Shown here piece by piece: positions 47,501 through 59,989 of a DNA stretch of 64,000 nt. A model generated the notes under the pieces. It did not search any database, was not told where the DNA came from, and saw only the letters and a program-made list of their open reading frames with translations. This DNA comes from Nymphaea colorata (lineage: Eukaryota > Streptophyta > Magnoliopsida > Nymphaeales > Nymphaeaceae), in the NCBI RefSeq assembly GCF_008831285.2, contig NC_045149.1:1552001-1616000 (forward strand), written 5' to 3'. Numbering within the stretch: the stretch's first letter is position 1; every line of letters starts with the position of its first letter. Both the position numbers and the translations under genes were made by a program.

Positions 47501-50339
47501 GGGGCGTGCTCTTTCCAGCCTTAATCTTGGTTAGGTGGGCTCAGCCCAAACTGAGCTGGATATAGACCCTACTGAGACCGAGTCAAATTGGACTAGGCTA
47601 GATTGAGTTCTAAATTTGAAGCAAGCTTAGTATAGTTGGGGGCTTACTAGGCTAGGCTATGGGTTCTTCCATAACCCTAACTTAGTTTCATGTGGCTCCT
47701 AACTTAGTTTTATGTCGAAATAATCTTTGTATAGAAAAATGACAGCTTTTACCCTAGCACAAAACTATGTTTTGGATGTTGTGCAGGCAAACTGATCACA
47801 CCACATTGCCGGTCAGGCCAAGTCTAAGTGCATGCCAAAATTTCAAACTTCATTGCTTGCCCCTCTAGAATGTATTTTTTAAAATCATGGGTATCAAAAT
47901 GACTCATTTAAGAGTGATCATAAAGGGCAATATGAGAAAACATTATTTAGGGTAGGCAAACCCAAATTGAGCTTAGAGATACTCTAGTGCACTATATCTG
48001 ATCACAAATTAGTAGAGAAACTAGAAAATTGATTTCTTAAATGATAAAAAAATGAGCTCAAAAGATGAGTTGCACACTAAGTGACATGTCTGGAACTAAA
48101 AACCCTTACTGAATTTGTAAAAATGCAATTGAGTTTAATTTGAAAAGAATGAGCTCGCATTGAGCTATGCATACCTAGATTCAACAATAAAAAATATGAT
48201 CCTTGTTTTGTATGAGTTGACTAGTTCTGGTTGAGCTCAAATTGAACTCCAATCCTACCAAATAAGGGTGATAATAGTCTAGTGAAATCGGACATCTCAT
48301 TTTATAACAAAAATATGAATTCTAAAGTTGAAAGCAACCCAGATTTATTAATGTTGCACCATGAGGATCCTAACTTGAGCTTGGCCATGTCTATGGCAAA
48401 TGATCTAGTTTAATGAGCTATTTTCAATTAGAGTGAACTATTTTAAGGTAAAAGAAAGTTGGTGAGTTGACTCTAACAGTTCCTGAAGACTTGTAAAGGT
48501 GAGAATTACTCTAATCGAACTGGTCATAGGCAATTCTCAGAATTTTTGGAGGTTTTTCAAAGTTCATGGGACAAATGGTAAAGTTCAAGGGTAAAATATC
48601 ATTTGGCGAGGTGGCAGTAGCTAGCTGGCTCTAGATGCCATGGGCTTTAGGTGTTTAGTACTTAAAAGGGTTGGGTCTAACCCAAGTTCAAAATGGATGA
48701 CCATTCCTTTTGAAATACTTTTGGAAAACTTAATCCAAAATCTTTACCATGAAGGGATAAAATGGTCATTTGGATAAATTAAAAAATTTGGAGAGTTTAT
48801 GCTGATCAAATCACAAACTAAAGTAAAGGGGCTCATCTTACTTAGCGAGCTGAAAATTGTCATTCATGCATGACTTAGTTTATCTTTGCATGCATACTTG
48901 CATGTTTCCATAGCCTTCATCATGTGTGAGCCCTTTAATTTCATGCTTTTAATTTTTTATGCATTTTCACATCCAAACTATGAATTTTATTTATCTAAAT
49001 CTTAAAATTTGTATCACATTTTCATCTTATGCAGCCTATGGAAGAGCCCATGCCTAGGATAAGTGTAGAGGTAGTGGGCACCTCTATGTGATCTCTTCCA
49101 CTTCCACAGCACATAGATGCACCTCCACCTCCTCCACCATGGGTGCCAACTCTGCCTCCACATATGCCACCACCACCACCTATGTCTCATCCACCAAGGA
49201 ATGCAAAATATGGTCCATCTGCTTCCAGCTCATTCAACATAGGTAACTCTCTTGCTGCCTCTACCAATTTTATTGCAAAGATATGAGATCCATGTTCACG
49301 TTTTGTTGGATGTACAATTTTAGACTTATTTGTATTGGACACTTTACCTGACTATGTGCATCCACATATTTTTTAAAGCATACTTATGCATAATAAAGGT
49401 CAATACTGCATAATTCATATTTTTCCATAATATAAAATACATGTATCTGTCCATGTCTAATATATTTTTGTTATGACATGTGTTGGTAACCAGGTCAGGT
49501 TCTATAGATGGCTAGTATAATAGTGATGATATCTCTAGCCTCTAGCATCACTGTAGTTAGTTAACAACATCAGTGAATTGCATTAGAAAATAAATCTCCC
49601 CAAAAGCATGTGCTTATCATTTTTAAACTATAAAAAGTGTGTTACACATTTTATGTGTGATCACCTTGGTATTATGGATGACAAAATTGGATAGAGAATG
49701 GGATTTTTTGACCCCAGAACAGGAATGAAAAGCCATCTTTAGTTCTTATCCAAAATGATTGGGTCCATTTTAGAGAAAATTGTTTGTTGAGATATGGAAA
49801 ATAAATTACTAGCTGCAGGGTATTGATCGATATTGAGTACGATGTTGAATGCCAGATAAATAAAATATTAACTCGACTTCAAGATGATGATATGGATTGC
49901 TCTGTTCTTCAGAATGGGAAGGTGTGACACCTACCTTTGAGAAATGATAGGATGGCATAATTTTCACTACATAAGCAAGAATTGCAAAAAACTCTAGCGT
50001 TGGAGAGTATTTGATTACAGACAAACTTTTCATGAAACTACTCATCTGTTTTCAGAGCTATACAATCATGTCTTGGATATAGTTATTACTGACCAGTTGT
50101 TAACTATATGTCTGACTTGATTTCATTATGACTTTACTTTTGTCAATAACGATGGACATATTTTGTTTTTAGACTTAATGCTCATAAGATTCATATATAT
50201 GGATGTTGACATTTGTTCGTTTATGTTTTCATGTTTACTTGTGTATGTTATGTTTTTTTATTTAAATGTTATATGGATGACATCACGAATGAGAAAGTAT
50301 TTTAAGTTTTGGGAACATGCTTAGACAACACATTAAGAA
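44561..50339. other. Intergenic, no gene recognised
   Basis: Long stretch without a recognised gene. 45900-46400 and 47290-47520 are rich in loosely repeated words of the type gatctaaatccaa, probably diverged simple repeats or retrotransposon non-coding DNA. 49035-49285 has a proline-rich frame between splice-like sites but with an in-frame stop. No LTR for the copia element that follows was found upstream of its gag. Confidence 0.4.
49035..49285 (+). other. Proline-rich exon-like stretch, broken
   Basis: After a ttatgcag acceptor-like site the frame reads PMEEPMPRISVEVVGTSM, a stop, then PQHIDAPPPPPPWVPTLPPH followed by MPPPPPMSHPP, ending near an ataggtaac donor-like site. The stop and the absence of recognisable neighbours argue against a live exon. 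Family unknown. Confidence 0.25.
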
Positions 50340-53300
50340 CATTGATTTCATATTGACATAGGAGACGATTAGTCAAAGTAAGACCATATTAGACTTAACC
50401 TGCAATGAACAACTGAATGAAGATAATTATGACATTTGGTATTGTAAGATCCAATTTGCCTTAAAGGAAGTAGAAGCCTTCAAAGCCTTGAACCATGCTA
50501 TGTCTAGATAGGAGGGAAATGGTTCACAAACATAGAGAGACATTGAAGCTTATAATAAATGAAAGTGCATGAACACTGTTGCCTATGTCACAATGCTATG
50601 ATTTATATAGGAAGACATAACACGTCAATATGAATATTGTGAAATTATTCACAATATGTGGATATCCCCGGCAAGTTTGAAGGTACTTCAGACCTTAAAC
50701 TTAAAAAACTTGCAATTAAATTTGTCCCATATAAGAAGCAAAACCAACACACAATGAGTCAGCATCTCAAGGAGATGACTAACATGATTAGGAGCACATT
50801 TGATAGACATATTCTCACAGATGAACAACAAATTCATGCAGTGATAAGGCCACTGCCAAATAGTTGGGAACACATAAAAATTAATATGACTCATAAAGAG
50901 AGCATAATGACCATAGATGGCATTGCTCACCACCTGGAGCTGGAATATGAATGCCTTGAGGGTACTAAGTCCATCAATTAGCTTATGTAGCTGAGCATTA
51001 CAAGAATGTTCTCAATTGCAAGCAAAAAGATGGTTTGGTCTAAAGAAGTTTGGGGGGCCTTTGTAATAAATCACAGGGCACAAAGAAGCATGAAGAAAAA
51101 CTGAGCCACCATGAAAAGTGCAGTAGGAAAAAGGACAAGAGAAAAATAAAATGTTTTAATTTTAGTCAACTTGATCACTTCGTAAGAGAACACATCGAAC
51201 CTAAGAAGGTGCACGAACCATAGAAGGTTTGCATCTCAATGACCCAGTATTCTTATTTATTTGTTTTTGGTTGTGCTCTTACTGTCAAACCTAATCCTTT
51301 ATGGATTGTAGACTCAAGAGCAATGTACCATGCACTGTGTGATCATAGTGCATTTGTCAAACATCAAAAAATCTCAGCTGAAAGAATATGGTTGTTCTTG
51401 GGGAACAATAGTTGTATAGAGGTTCATGAAATAGGAACCTATAAGTTAGATCTATATAATGGATGAAGTTTTTTACTGCATGATGTACTACAAGTGTCTG
51501 CCTTATTTGACATGAATGGTGAATATTTCAATATGCATGTACATGTGCATGTGTTATATTGGACAAAAAATGATAGACAAACTTGCAATGAGATTAGTAG
51601 GACCCTTTATGAAATCCAATATGCATGTCTGAGAACACTTCTTAGTAGGAAAGATGATAAGAAACCCATTGATTTACATGCTTTATGAATATAAAGTAAT
51701 AGATTGTTTTAGATGCTTTACGGATTTGGTTGACAATTAACATGACCATATAATTGGAGCTCATAGAACAGACTGACGTAAAGAATATTTGTCTATATGG
51801 TTCATGGAACTATGCATTAAATAATGAATGGATAGACAATTGACCACTATCCACACTCCACAATAGAATGGAGCTGCAGAAAGGAGAAATAGAACCTTAA
51901 TGGAAATGTTCAAATCTATGTTGCACAAACACAATTGCTTATCTTCTCTCGAAATGATTGTTTATTGACTGCAATACATGTTCTTAACATTGTCTCTACT
52001 AAATCTATTAACTCCTTATGAATTTTGGATAGGCAATGAAGACCTTAGGGCTTAGCAGCATATGCTGACGATCCTTCTCATCTACATGAAAAATTGAGTT
52101 CGAGGGGAAAAAAATGTATCTTTATTATATACTTGTTAGTACTCCAAGGGAAATATACTCCTAGGAAAAAATATTGATGAGAGTATTACTAAATTATATT
52201 CTTGAGGTGTTACATTTTTGAAAAATGAATTTCCTAAAAAGGGTGATATAGAAAGAGATTTAATATGAGCTATATGATCCTGAAGAAGTAAATAATATTA
52301 TTCACGAAACTGAGACATAACATAAGATGTGTCAGTCACTCCTAGATAGTAGCAGTAAACCTCATATAGAACATGTTGCTAGTGTAGTAATAGTAACTTG
52401 TCAAAGTATGAGGAAGTGGATTCCATGATACATATTGGATATAATAAGAGAAGCTATGATAGTAGGTATAGATGTCATTGACATTCTAAAATCCTAGCGA
52501 GAAGTTCTCTCTATCCTAGAAAAGAAAAGTGGAAGGATGCAATAGAAGACAAGAAAGGTTCTATGGACACCAATAAAAGTCTATGAACATGTTGAACTTC
52601 CTCTAGGAAAAAGGGCTATTGGGAACAAATGAGTTTTGAATATAAAGAGAATTGTTCAAAGCTTTATTCAGAGATTCAAACCTCACTAATTGCAAAAGGA
52701 TGCACACAGAAATAAGACATAAACTATGACAGAACTTTTTTTTCCAATAGTCAAGTTGACTTTTGTTCACATCATACTAACTATTGTCTTATATATGAAT
52801 TTGGAATTATATCATATAGATGTGAAGACAACATTCTTTAATGGAGAATTGGATGAAGAAATTGAACATTGAACAACCTAAGGGGTTTGTTGCCAAATGC
52901 TTAAGCAGTCCATTTGTGAGCTTAAACAATCATTCAAGCAATGGTACTTAAAATTTCATCTGACCTTTCGAATGATTTTGATATGATTGATGAAAATGAC
53001 AAAAAAAATTGTGACTCTCTCATTATATGTTGATGATATGTTATTAGCTAGTAATGACATGGAATTACTGAAATCAACCAAAGTTTGGTTGTCCATTCAT
53101 TTTGAGATGAAGGACATCGGTGATACAACATTCATTTGAAATTAAAAGAGATCACTCAAAACAACTTCTTGCTTTCTTATAGAGGTCATACATAAAAAAC
53201 GTTCAGTTGATACTCCAATAAAAAAAAGCAGTCTATCAACCATGAAAGTTGAATTTGTAGCTGGATCTATAGCAGTGCAAGAAGGCGTTTGGTTGAAAAG

Positions 53301-53450
53301 ATTATTTAAATATATTAAGATTGTCTCAGAGGTAAATGTCTCAATAACTATTTATTGTGACACTCGAGTGCTGATCACATATGCAAAGAATCCAAAGCTT
53401 CATAGTAGAACCGAACGCACTGATGTTGAATGTAGGTACCTATGAGATGT
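50340..53450 (+). pseudogene. Ty1/copia gag-pol remnant, second copy of the family at the left edge
   Basis: Plus strand in copia order. Gag from about 50360 (ILDLTCNEQLNEDNYDIWYC), continuing at 50658-50981 (HLKEMTNMIRS...IHAVIRPLPNSWEHIKINMT). A degraded zinc knuckle lies near 51150-51195, with two ligands lost. Protease at 51300-51340 reads WIVDSRAMYH, so the active-site Gly is Arg. Integrase at 51840-51925 reads IHTPQ, a stop, then NGAAERRNRTLMEMFKSML. RT at 52580-53065 includes LYVDDMLLASNDME. RNase H lies at 53240-53445 (STMKVEFVAGSIAVQEGVWL...YCDTRVLITYAKN). Compared with the copy at 1-1530, several hundred bases between RT and RNase H are missing (junction near 53220). Many stops; inactive. 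Confidence 0.92.
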
Positions 53451-54452
53451 TGTCCAAAAAAGATACGGATATTAAAGTACAGAGTGTATTGAAGGCATCT
53501 TGCATGTATGTATATTAAAATATCGGTTTGACTGGCTCAAGATAAAGTCTGACACTAAAAAATCATAAGGGTGATATAATCTTCCAATATCATCTAAACT
53601 TAGTAACCAGATCTGATGGATCAAGTTGTCTTAGTCGAACTGAGATAGATATCTTTGAAAGCTCAAGTCAACTCTCTAGGAGATGTTGAGAATTTTGATG
53701 ATATGTATGGCAAAAATTTAGTTATTCAGTACATGTACAAATCTCACAATGGTGAGAGAGCTCTGTCGTAGTATATGAGACATACCACATATGTTAGTAG
53801 TGATAAACAAAGTTGGCCATAAATGAGATATGAATTATAGCCATTGCTCCTTCATTGTGGTCCCATAGATACCACATTTAATATCCATACATGTATACAT
53901 TTTTGAACCCTTATAGGCTCTTAACTGAAGTCTGCAATGATGAATTAATGATGCTACTTTAATGTGTTTCCTAATGACTATGAATGATTCAATCAAATGG
54001 GGACATATCTAGGAAAGCATTTGGCTCTGATTTAATGAATATATGTAAAAGACGAAGATTGTTGATCACTTCACATATGCTTATTATTACCACTGATAAA
54101 TTGAATAGCTACAGAGAAAGGCTAGATTCAAATAATAAATAAATAAGTATAGTGGGAAGCTTCAGTCCAACTCATTTAACATCATCATGTGCAGAGGGAT
54201 TAAATGCATTGAGACTTGTGAATGTGAAATTCGATATAGGGTACAATTAGCTATGTGTATAGCTAAAATATAACTAATATTTTATTTTTGCAGGTTAAAC
54301 CACTGTATTACACTAACTGGTACATAGTTGGCTATTTACATCTATGCTTATGGGTCTCATGATTCTATCATCAATATGCTATTCAAGGACAAATGCTTGA
54401 TATTATCTGATAGTGTAATAAATAGTATACCCATCATGTGTGAATGAGACAA
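53451..54452 (+). repeat. 3' non-coding tail of the second copia copy
   Basis: Aligns by eye with 1531-2634 at the same place in the first copy, for example around accagatctgatgg at 53607 and cttcacatatgcttattatt at 54068. No coding sequence. Confidence 0.6.
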
Positions 54453-54700
54453 TGTTCAATCTTCTAGATCTAGATCCACCCACGATGGGAAGGATCCGAA
54501 ACCGACATAGAAACTCAAATGAGTTGCTTAACTCACTATGCAACCCGTTGCTTGAAGATTTGATATAAAAAATATTTGTGTCTTTTCCTTTTTCATGAAA
54601 GGTCATGAAGGAGGATCGGATCTCCCTTCCTCTATTCCACGCACACATTTTGTCGGTCTCTGATCTCTCACCTTGCTGGTTAGAGACAAGGAGGTGTCGT
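54453..54700 (+). repeat. LTR-like end of the second copia copy
   Basis: Begins TGTTCAATCTTCTAGATC, parallel to TGTTGGATTTTAGATC at 2635, and the first 60 bases or so align. Further in, the two diverge strongly. The right boundary is not determined. Confidence 0.4.
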
Positions 54701-56350
54701 AGGAATGAAGATTCGGCAATGGAGTGCCCACCACAAGTTGTCTGGCAAGGTGTGTTGACATCCTGAGGGTTTCTCTTTCTCCAATTAAAAATTTTTCCAG
54801 TTAATTGAAATTCTCAAAGAGATAGAGAGGATCAATTCTTTTGATTTTATTGAGGAAGTCGATGAATCATGAACAAAAAGCGAAGACATGGAGGGAACTA
54901 GCAACGATGATGATACTTTGAGGCTCTCCTTTGCTTCATCCTTCTTCTTCTTGATTTTGCTTATGGGCATGGATTATGTAGAAAATTTTTGATATGAAGT
55001 CGTGAAACTCTTAGACAAAGAAAGTATGAGCGATTTCTCTAAATTCTTTCCATTACATTTCTGTATTTCTTCCTCTATGTTCCAAGTGAAATTCCATTTG
55101 GAGCTTCAAAGTTTTGTTCTATGTTCATGATTATGTTCTTTCCATGATTTTGTATTTAAAATCGGGGGAACTGGAATCCAAAAGCTGGCCTTGCTAGTTT
55201 CTTCAAACTCCTTGTGTTAATTGATAATCTCAAAGAAGCTACTAAGGATGTGAGATGTTTTAACTTGAACAAGGCAATTTCCATCTGGTTTCTTAGAAAT
55301 TTTTGCAGAAATCCTTGTTGGTCCTCTTCAGTGGAGATGATGAAATGGAGCTAGAGTTGATGGATCGCTTTCTTTCTTTGAAACAGGGTTGAAGTGCCTT
55401 GTCAACACACTCCTCAGTCCTAGTCTACCTCTCTCTCTAAAGCAGAATAAGAAGATTCAGCCCTACGTGCACCCTTCTCTTGATTTCTTGGTACTCTCTC
55501 ACCCTCTCTCTCTCTCTCTCTCTCTATCTATATATATACACACACACACACACACACTGCTCTTCCTTCTTTAGTGGCTTCATAAGAGCTCCTTTTAGTT
55601 TGGATAACAAAGTAATTTTTTTGAGAACCTACAAAATCAATCGAAACAAAAAAAAAGAAAAAACTGCTGGCCTTAGGCCCTTATTTGGGTATCACAGTTT
55701 TAAATATGTAATTAACTGCTCAATCAGCCTTTCGACAAATTTCTAGGCATAAATTACTATTTAGGACACAATACCAACATCAGATGAACTATTGTGTTAT
55801 TTATTTATTTATCAAAAAATGCACAATGGGGTCAAAGACTGGCCTTGGAAGCAAGATGAGCTTCAAGGAACACTTGTGGGGTTCAGAGTTCTAAATTTGA
55901 AAAGCATATGTGTTCCAACATATGGAAGCACAATGATTTGCAATTGGCAGGCAAGCCCGGGGCAGAGCCTTGAACCCAAGGCAGCCTTTGATTTACCTTA
56001 CTCAAAGGCATTGCTGACATGATCTCTTGAACTTATTAAGGTACGGAATGAAATCCTTATCCAGTAACCATGTGGGAATCCACATGAGAGACTGGTTGTA
56101 TATCGGTGGGATACACATGAACAACTATTTTTCCCTTTGAGGACAGCAGTGTGCATCTGACTACAACCAACCCTGGCTGGGCTTTAATACGGTTCAATTG
56201 CTTGGAGAAAATGTTCCTCCATGCTATCTTTGTTAAAGCTGAAAACAAAGAAAAGCCTCTAGAAATGGTTTTGTTGTATAGAATCAGACAAGTCTCAGGA
56301 CACAAGAAATGTGGCCATCACAAGAAACCCAAAGTGAAAAGGGGAAAAAT
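54701..56350. other. Intergenic with microsatellite, no gene recognised
   Basis: A compound (CT)n(TA)n(CA)n tract lies at 55504-55558. Open frames at 55792-56022 and from 56151 have no motif that I recognise; the latter runs into the 102-bp tandem duplication. Confidence 0.4.
55504..55558. repeat. Compound microsatellite (CT)n(TA)n(CA)n
   Basis: CT run, short TA run and CA run joined end to end. Confidence 0.95.
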
Positions 56351-56554
56351 AAAAGTTGATGCTAGAGTAGGTGTGTCATGGTTAAAAGAAAAAATGCATG
56401 GAATGACACAAGCATCATATAGTCATCACTTAAGCTTTTTAGAAATTAAGGTAAAAGTTGATGCTAGAGTAGGTGTGTCACGGTTAAAAGAAGAAATGCA
56501 TGGAATGACACAAGCACCATCTAGTCATCACTTAAGCTTTTTCGAAATTAAGTT
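56351..56554 (+). repeat. 102-bp tandem duplication in an open frame
   Basis: Copies at 56351-56452 and 56453-56554 differ at about six bases. The unit is exactly 34 codons, and an open frame from 56151 (GTG at its start; no upstream ATG was confirmed) reads through both copies to a stop at 56556-56558. The two peptide units share KVDARVGVS and MHGMTQA. Every base change within the frame alters an amino acid, which suggests it is not under protein-level selection. No known family. Confidence 0.9.
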
Positions 56555-57123
56555 ATAGCTTAATTGTTATAAGTCAATTATTGAATGACATGCAATCCTT
56601 ATGTAGAGATTCACCATTGGTAAGCCAGTTAACTTGATCATTTGCCTCAAGGCCATGAAAAAAATGTCCCATATGGCTGACATATGAAACCATTATAGCT
56701 GGGATGAGCTGCCAATATTCTACCCTAAGCTTGTAATGTCTTTTCTCTACTCTTTCTTAGTAGCACTAATGATAGGGGGTTATATAATCAATGTATTTTA
56801 TTAGATCATGTTTTCTGAAGTTTGGATAGAGCATCTTATTTTCCCTTCCCCTTCTCAGTGGATGTAAAAGTACTTCAAATGATGTTGTTTTCATTATCTA
56901 ATCATAGGTTCAAAGTTCCTTCTTCAGCCTAAAGGATCAACCTTTGCTACCTATGTGTTGCAATAACATTTTCTTCCATTTTTCATGTAGTTTTTCTTAC
57001 ATCTCTAACTTCTTCCTTTTTTCTTGCCTTCTATACAAGCTGTATACATTTAATTTCAATTTCTTGCTAAAATAAAAGCATTACGTCCTTGTTTTTTCAT
57101 TATTCAAGAATAATTCATATTCG

Positions 57124-57139
57124 CCCCCCCCCCCCCCCC
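57124..57139. repeat. Poly-C run of 16
   Basis: Sixteen consecutive C residues, a candidate for length polymorphism or assembly error. Confidence 0.9.
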
Positions 57140-58253
57140 AACCTCAATGCCATTGTTTTTTCTTTTTTCTGCATGTATCCAACGACTTCTAATCATCAAT
57201 GGATCTCTCATGACTCCTTTTTTGTTGTTTAAGAATAACTTATAGGCACAATTTCCTGTTTCTCTTTACATAAACTAGTCCATTGCTGCTAGAAGAAGGA
57301 GGAGGAAGATGATAAGGTCATAGGATGTTGTGTTTCTCTACAACACTATGTTGAGTGCACTATTTGGGCAGCACGTCCCTTCTAATTTCTAATATCTACA
57401 TTTTCTCCCTCTATTTTTCTCAAGTAACACTAACAACCAACTTTCTTCTTAACTTTGAATGTCTAACGTAACCTGAATTTTCTATTGCATCAATTTTTTT
57501 TTCTCAATGACAACTTGTTACCTAAAGCTTGAAGCCCCTTCAAGTTGACTTGAAATGTTTGACTTCAAATTTGAAGGAGCATCTTTTTCTGGTCACTATA
57601 TCAAATGAATATCACATTACAAAAAAGCAAAACTAGAGATTGCAGAAGTATGAAGCACATCAAGGAGTTATGATTCAGTTATGGTAATCGTATAAACTGT
57701 TTATAGAAGCTTGTTCTAGAACATACATGTTATGTATTGAGTTTATTGCATCAATATTCAATAACCTATAGGAGGACCACTAGATTCCCCTTTGAACATA
57801 TCAAGTTAAAACTTGAATCCTGTCATCAATAAAGTTGAATTTTCATATTATTACCTTTGGTTTGTAGTGCATATTCAGGTGCAAATATATAGTTACTCAT
57901 CCCATAAATACGGTGATTTCTTGTATCACTATTGATATTCATTATTTCATAGTTGAATCAGAAACTTGAGGAGCTTTAAAAATGTGCAATGATTTTCAGG
58001 TGTGTGGAGTTGAAATATTCCATTTACCAACATATGCACAATACACTATGATACCTATGTGCCTCTAATTTTCACAATAATTTTCTATAGACAAGAGAGA
58101 AAAGTCTTCTTGCTATGGCAGATCCTTGAGTTGATTTATTGGTCTCTTGTTGATTTGTAAGCACTGGAGACGAGATTTGGAAGAAGAGATTACTGCTCTG
58201 ACATGTGATAAAGCATGTGAAATGGAGTATCTGTAGTCTCTGCATGAAAGCAT

Positions 58254-58305
58254 CATAGCAAGGTATGCTTGATTCGGATCATAGCAAGGTATGCTTGATT
58301 TGCAT
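58254..58305. repeat. 26-bp tandem duplication
   Basis: Two adjacent 26-base copies, each containing catagcaaggtatgcttgat or a close variant. Confidence 0.8.
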
Positions 58306-59044
58306 CACAGCCAAAACTAATATTATTTAGCTTTTATTTACTAGGCTTAATGATTTGAACTGCTTATGTCTGGCAGCGAACTTGAGATCATTCTTATTAT
58401 GTTGTCCAAGCTTATATGTGTTATTTCTTTTGGAGAACCAAGAGTTTTCTTTGGAGAAATCTCATGAAGTGCATTCTCATAAAGGAAGTTGTGATACAAG
58501 TCCCAAAGCATCCCCTTTGCATATATCTAAGATGAAAATTGACCTAGAGGCATTCAGAACTCCTAAAACACATAGTCTCAAATGATCTTTCATGCATGTC
58601 AAGGGTTCAAAACTTGTAATTTCTTTTATTGCATATAAACACATAAATAGACACATACAAAGGCAAGAAATGTCATCAAGAGCTATAGTTAGACAAACAC
58701 TCAACATGAACATTACAATTTACACTTTCTTGGCATTTCAGTTTTTGATGGTTTGACTTCCACATGCACCTACAAGACTCATTTAAAAGATCCATCTATA
58801 AAAAAATTAGTGGCATATGTAGCAACCTGCTGATACAAATGAGTAATTCTATTTGAGTTGAGACTATAAAGTTTGTGATTGTTTTCCCAAAATTGTTTTC
58901 CATTTTCCACATTTGATGATTGGGCAATACTTACTTATGATTAAGGAGAGTATAATAATTAATCCATTAGGTCAAGACTGTTTTGATTTCATATTTGAAT
59001 TCCATTTTGGTGGTTGGTGAAACTTGCACCTTTGGTGGTTACAG

Positions 59045-59640
59045 GACTCAACCGGCGCCAGAGGAGTCGTAGGTTGAGATGGTTTAACTACTTGAAACTA
59101 AACATCAAGCTAGGAAATATTATAGAGGATGAGGAAGATTTGATTATTAGACTTCACAGGCTCCTAGGCAACAACACTATTGTTGCAGTATTTCTCAAGT
59201 GGTGGTGTATTACTTAATAGCTAGTTTTGCTCGTTGAATGCTACAGATGGGCCCTGATTGCAGGAAGACTTTGTGGGAGGACAGATAATCAATGAAGCAC
59301 TACTAGAAGATTCATCTATCCAAGAAGATCATACTACAACAGCCCCAACAGAAAAAAAATGGTGGCCCCTTGCAAGCCTAAAGTCGTCGAGGGGAGGAAG
59401 GACTAATAGAAATCAATGGTGTAGGATGTTCTTATGATGAATTAACAGCTGAACCAACAACAAGAGCTGATGGTGGCATACCCTTGAACAAATCCTGACT
59501 GTGGGGAACACCACCATTGACTGCAGCTTTCAGAACATAGAAGCCAAGGGAGGATCAACAGCAAGTTATGGGTTAATTGCAGGCCTACTGCCAATGAAAG
59601 GATTTCTAAGGCCTTGGTTTGTGGGTTAGGTTGTTGTGAT
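59045..59640 (+). pseudogene. R2R3-MYB transcription factor pseudogene (exons 2 and 3)
   Basis: After the acceptor TTACAG (59039-59044) the frame reads [20 protein letters not shown], then [20 protein letters not shown] and LGN. This is the second half of MYB repeat R2 and the first half of R3. To 59174 this is exactly the 130 nt of a conserved R2R3-MYB exon 2, but the donor after GGCAACAA is CA instead of GT. After a 72-bp intron-like stretch, acceptor CTACAG (59241-59246) is followed by WALIAGRLCGRTDNQ and a stop; the expected ...LPGRTDNEIKNYW is damaged by a 1-base frame change and a TGG-to-TAG change. Cys and Trp positions are altered (CGKSC became RQRSR). Exon 1 is absent. Exon 3 may run on to about 59640. 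The bHLH-contact region ([12 protein letters not shown]) resembles TT2-like subgroup members; that placement is inference. Confidence 0.88.
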
Positions 59641-59989
59641 GTTATTTTTTGGGGTATTTTGTCAGTGCATGGTGATGAACTATTGTCTAATATAATTTTT
59701 TCATCAATAAATTGTGTAATTAATAAAGAAATTTGAATTTGAGGAAAATATTCTTGTTATTATTAGAAATAAATGTATATACGCTGGTAAACAGAGATAC
59801 ATTTGTATATTATGCATACATCAGCGGTCTTGTAAAAACAGACTTTGGCCAAAATTTGTTATTGTTTTAGCCAGTGCTTCCAAACACGGAGCCTGGAGTG
59901 TCCCAACATTTGCGTGCCCGATGGTAGGCGTGTGTCAAGAAAGACTTTTCTCATCATTTTAGAAAAGCATGGAGAGACCATTTTTGGTG
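59641..59989. other. Intergenic, no gene recognised
   Basis: AT-rich sequence after the MYB pseudogene; nothing identified. Confidence 0.4.

Larger units (their letters stand above)
56555..59044. other. Intergenic, no gene recognised
   Basis: AT-rich. Contains a run of 16 C at 57124-57139 and a 26-bp tandem duplication at 58254-58305 (gcaaggtatgcttgatt repeated). A short frame near 58150-58205 reads LEEEITALTCDKACEMEYL, coiled-coil-like but isolated. The missing first exon of the MYB pseudogene was looked for here and not found. Confidence 0.4.

Noticed and set aside
58150-58205. Coiled-coil-like frame LEEEITALTCDKACEMEYL considered as part of a gene upstream of the MYB piece
   Set aside because: Isolated, ends at a stop, unlike MYB exon 1; cannot be assigned.
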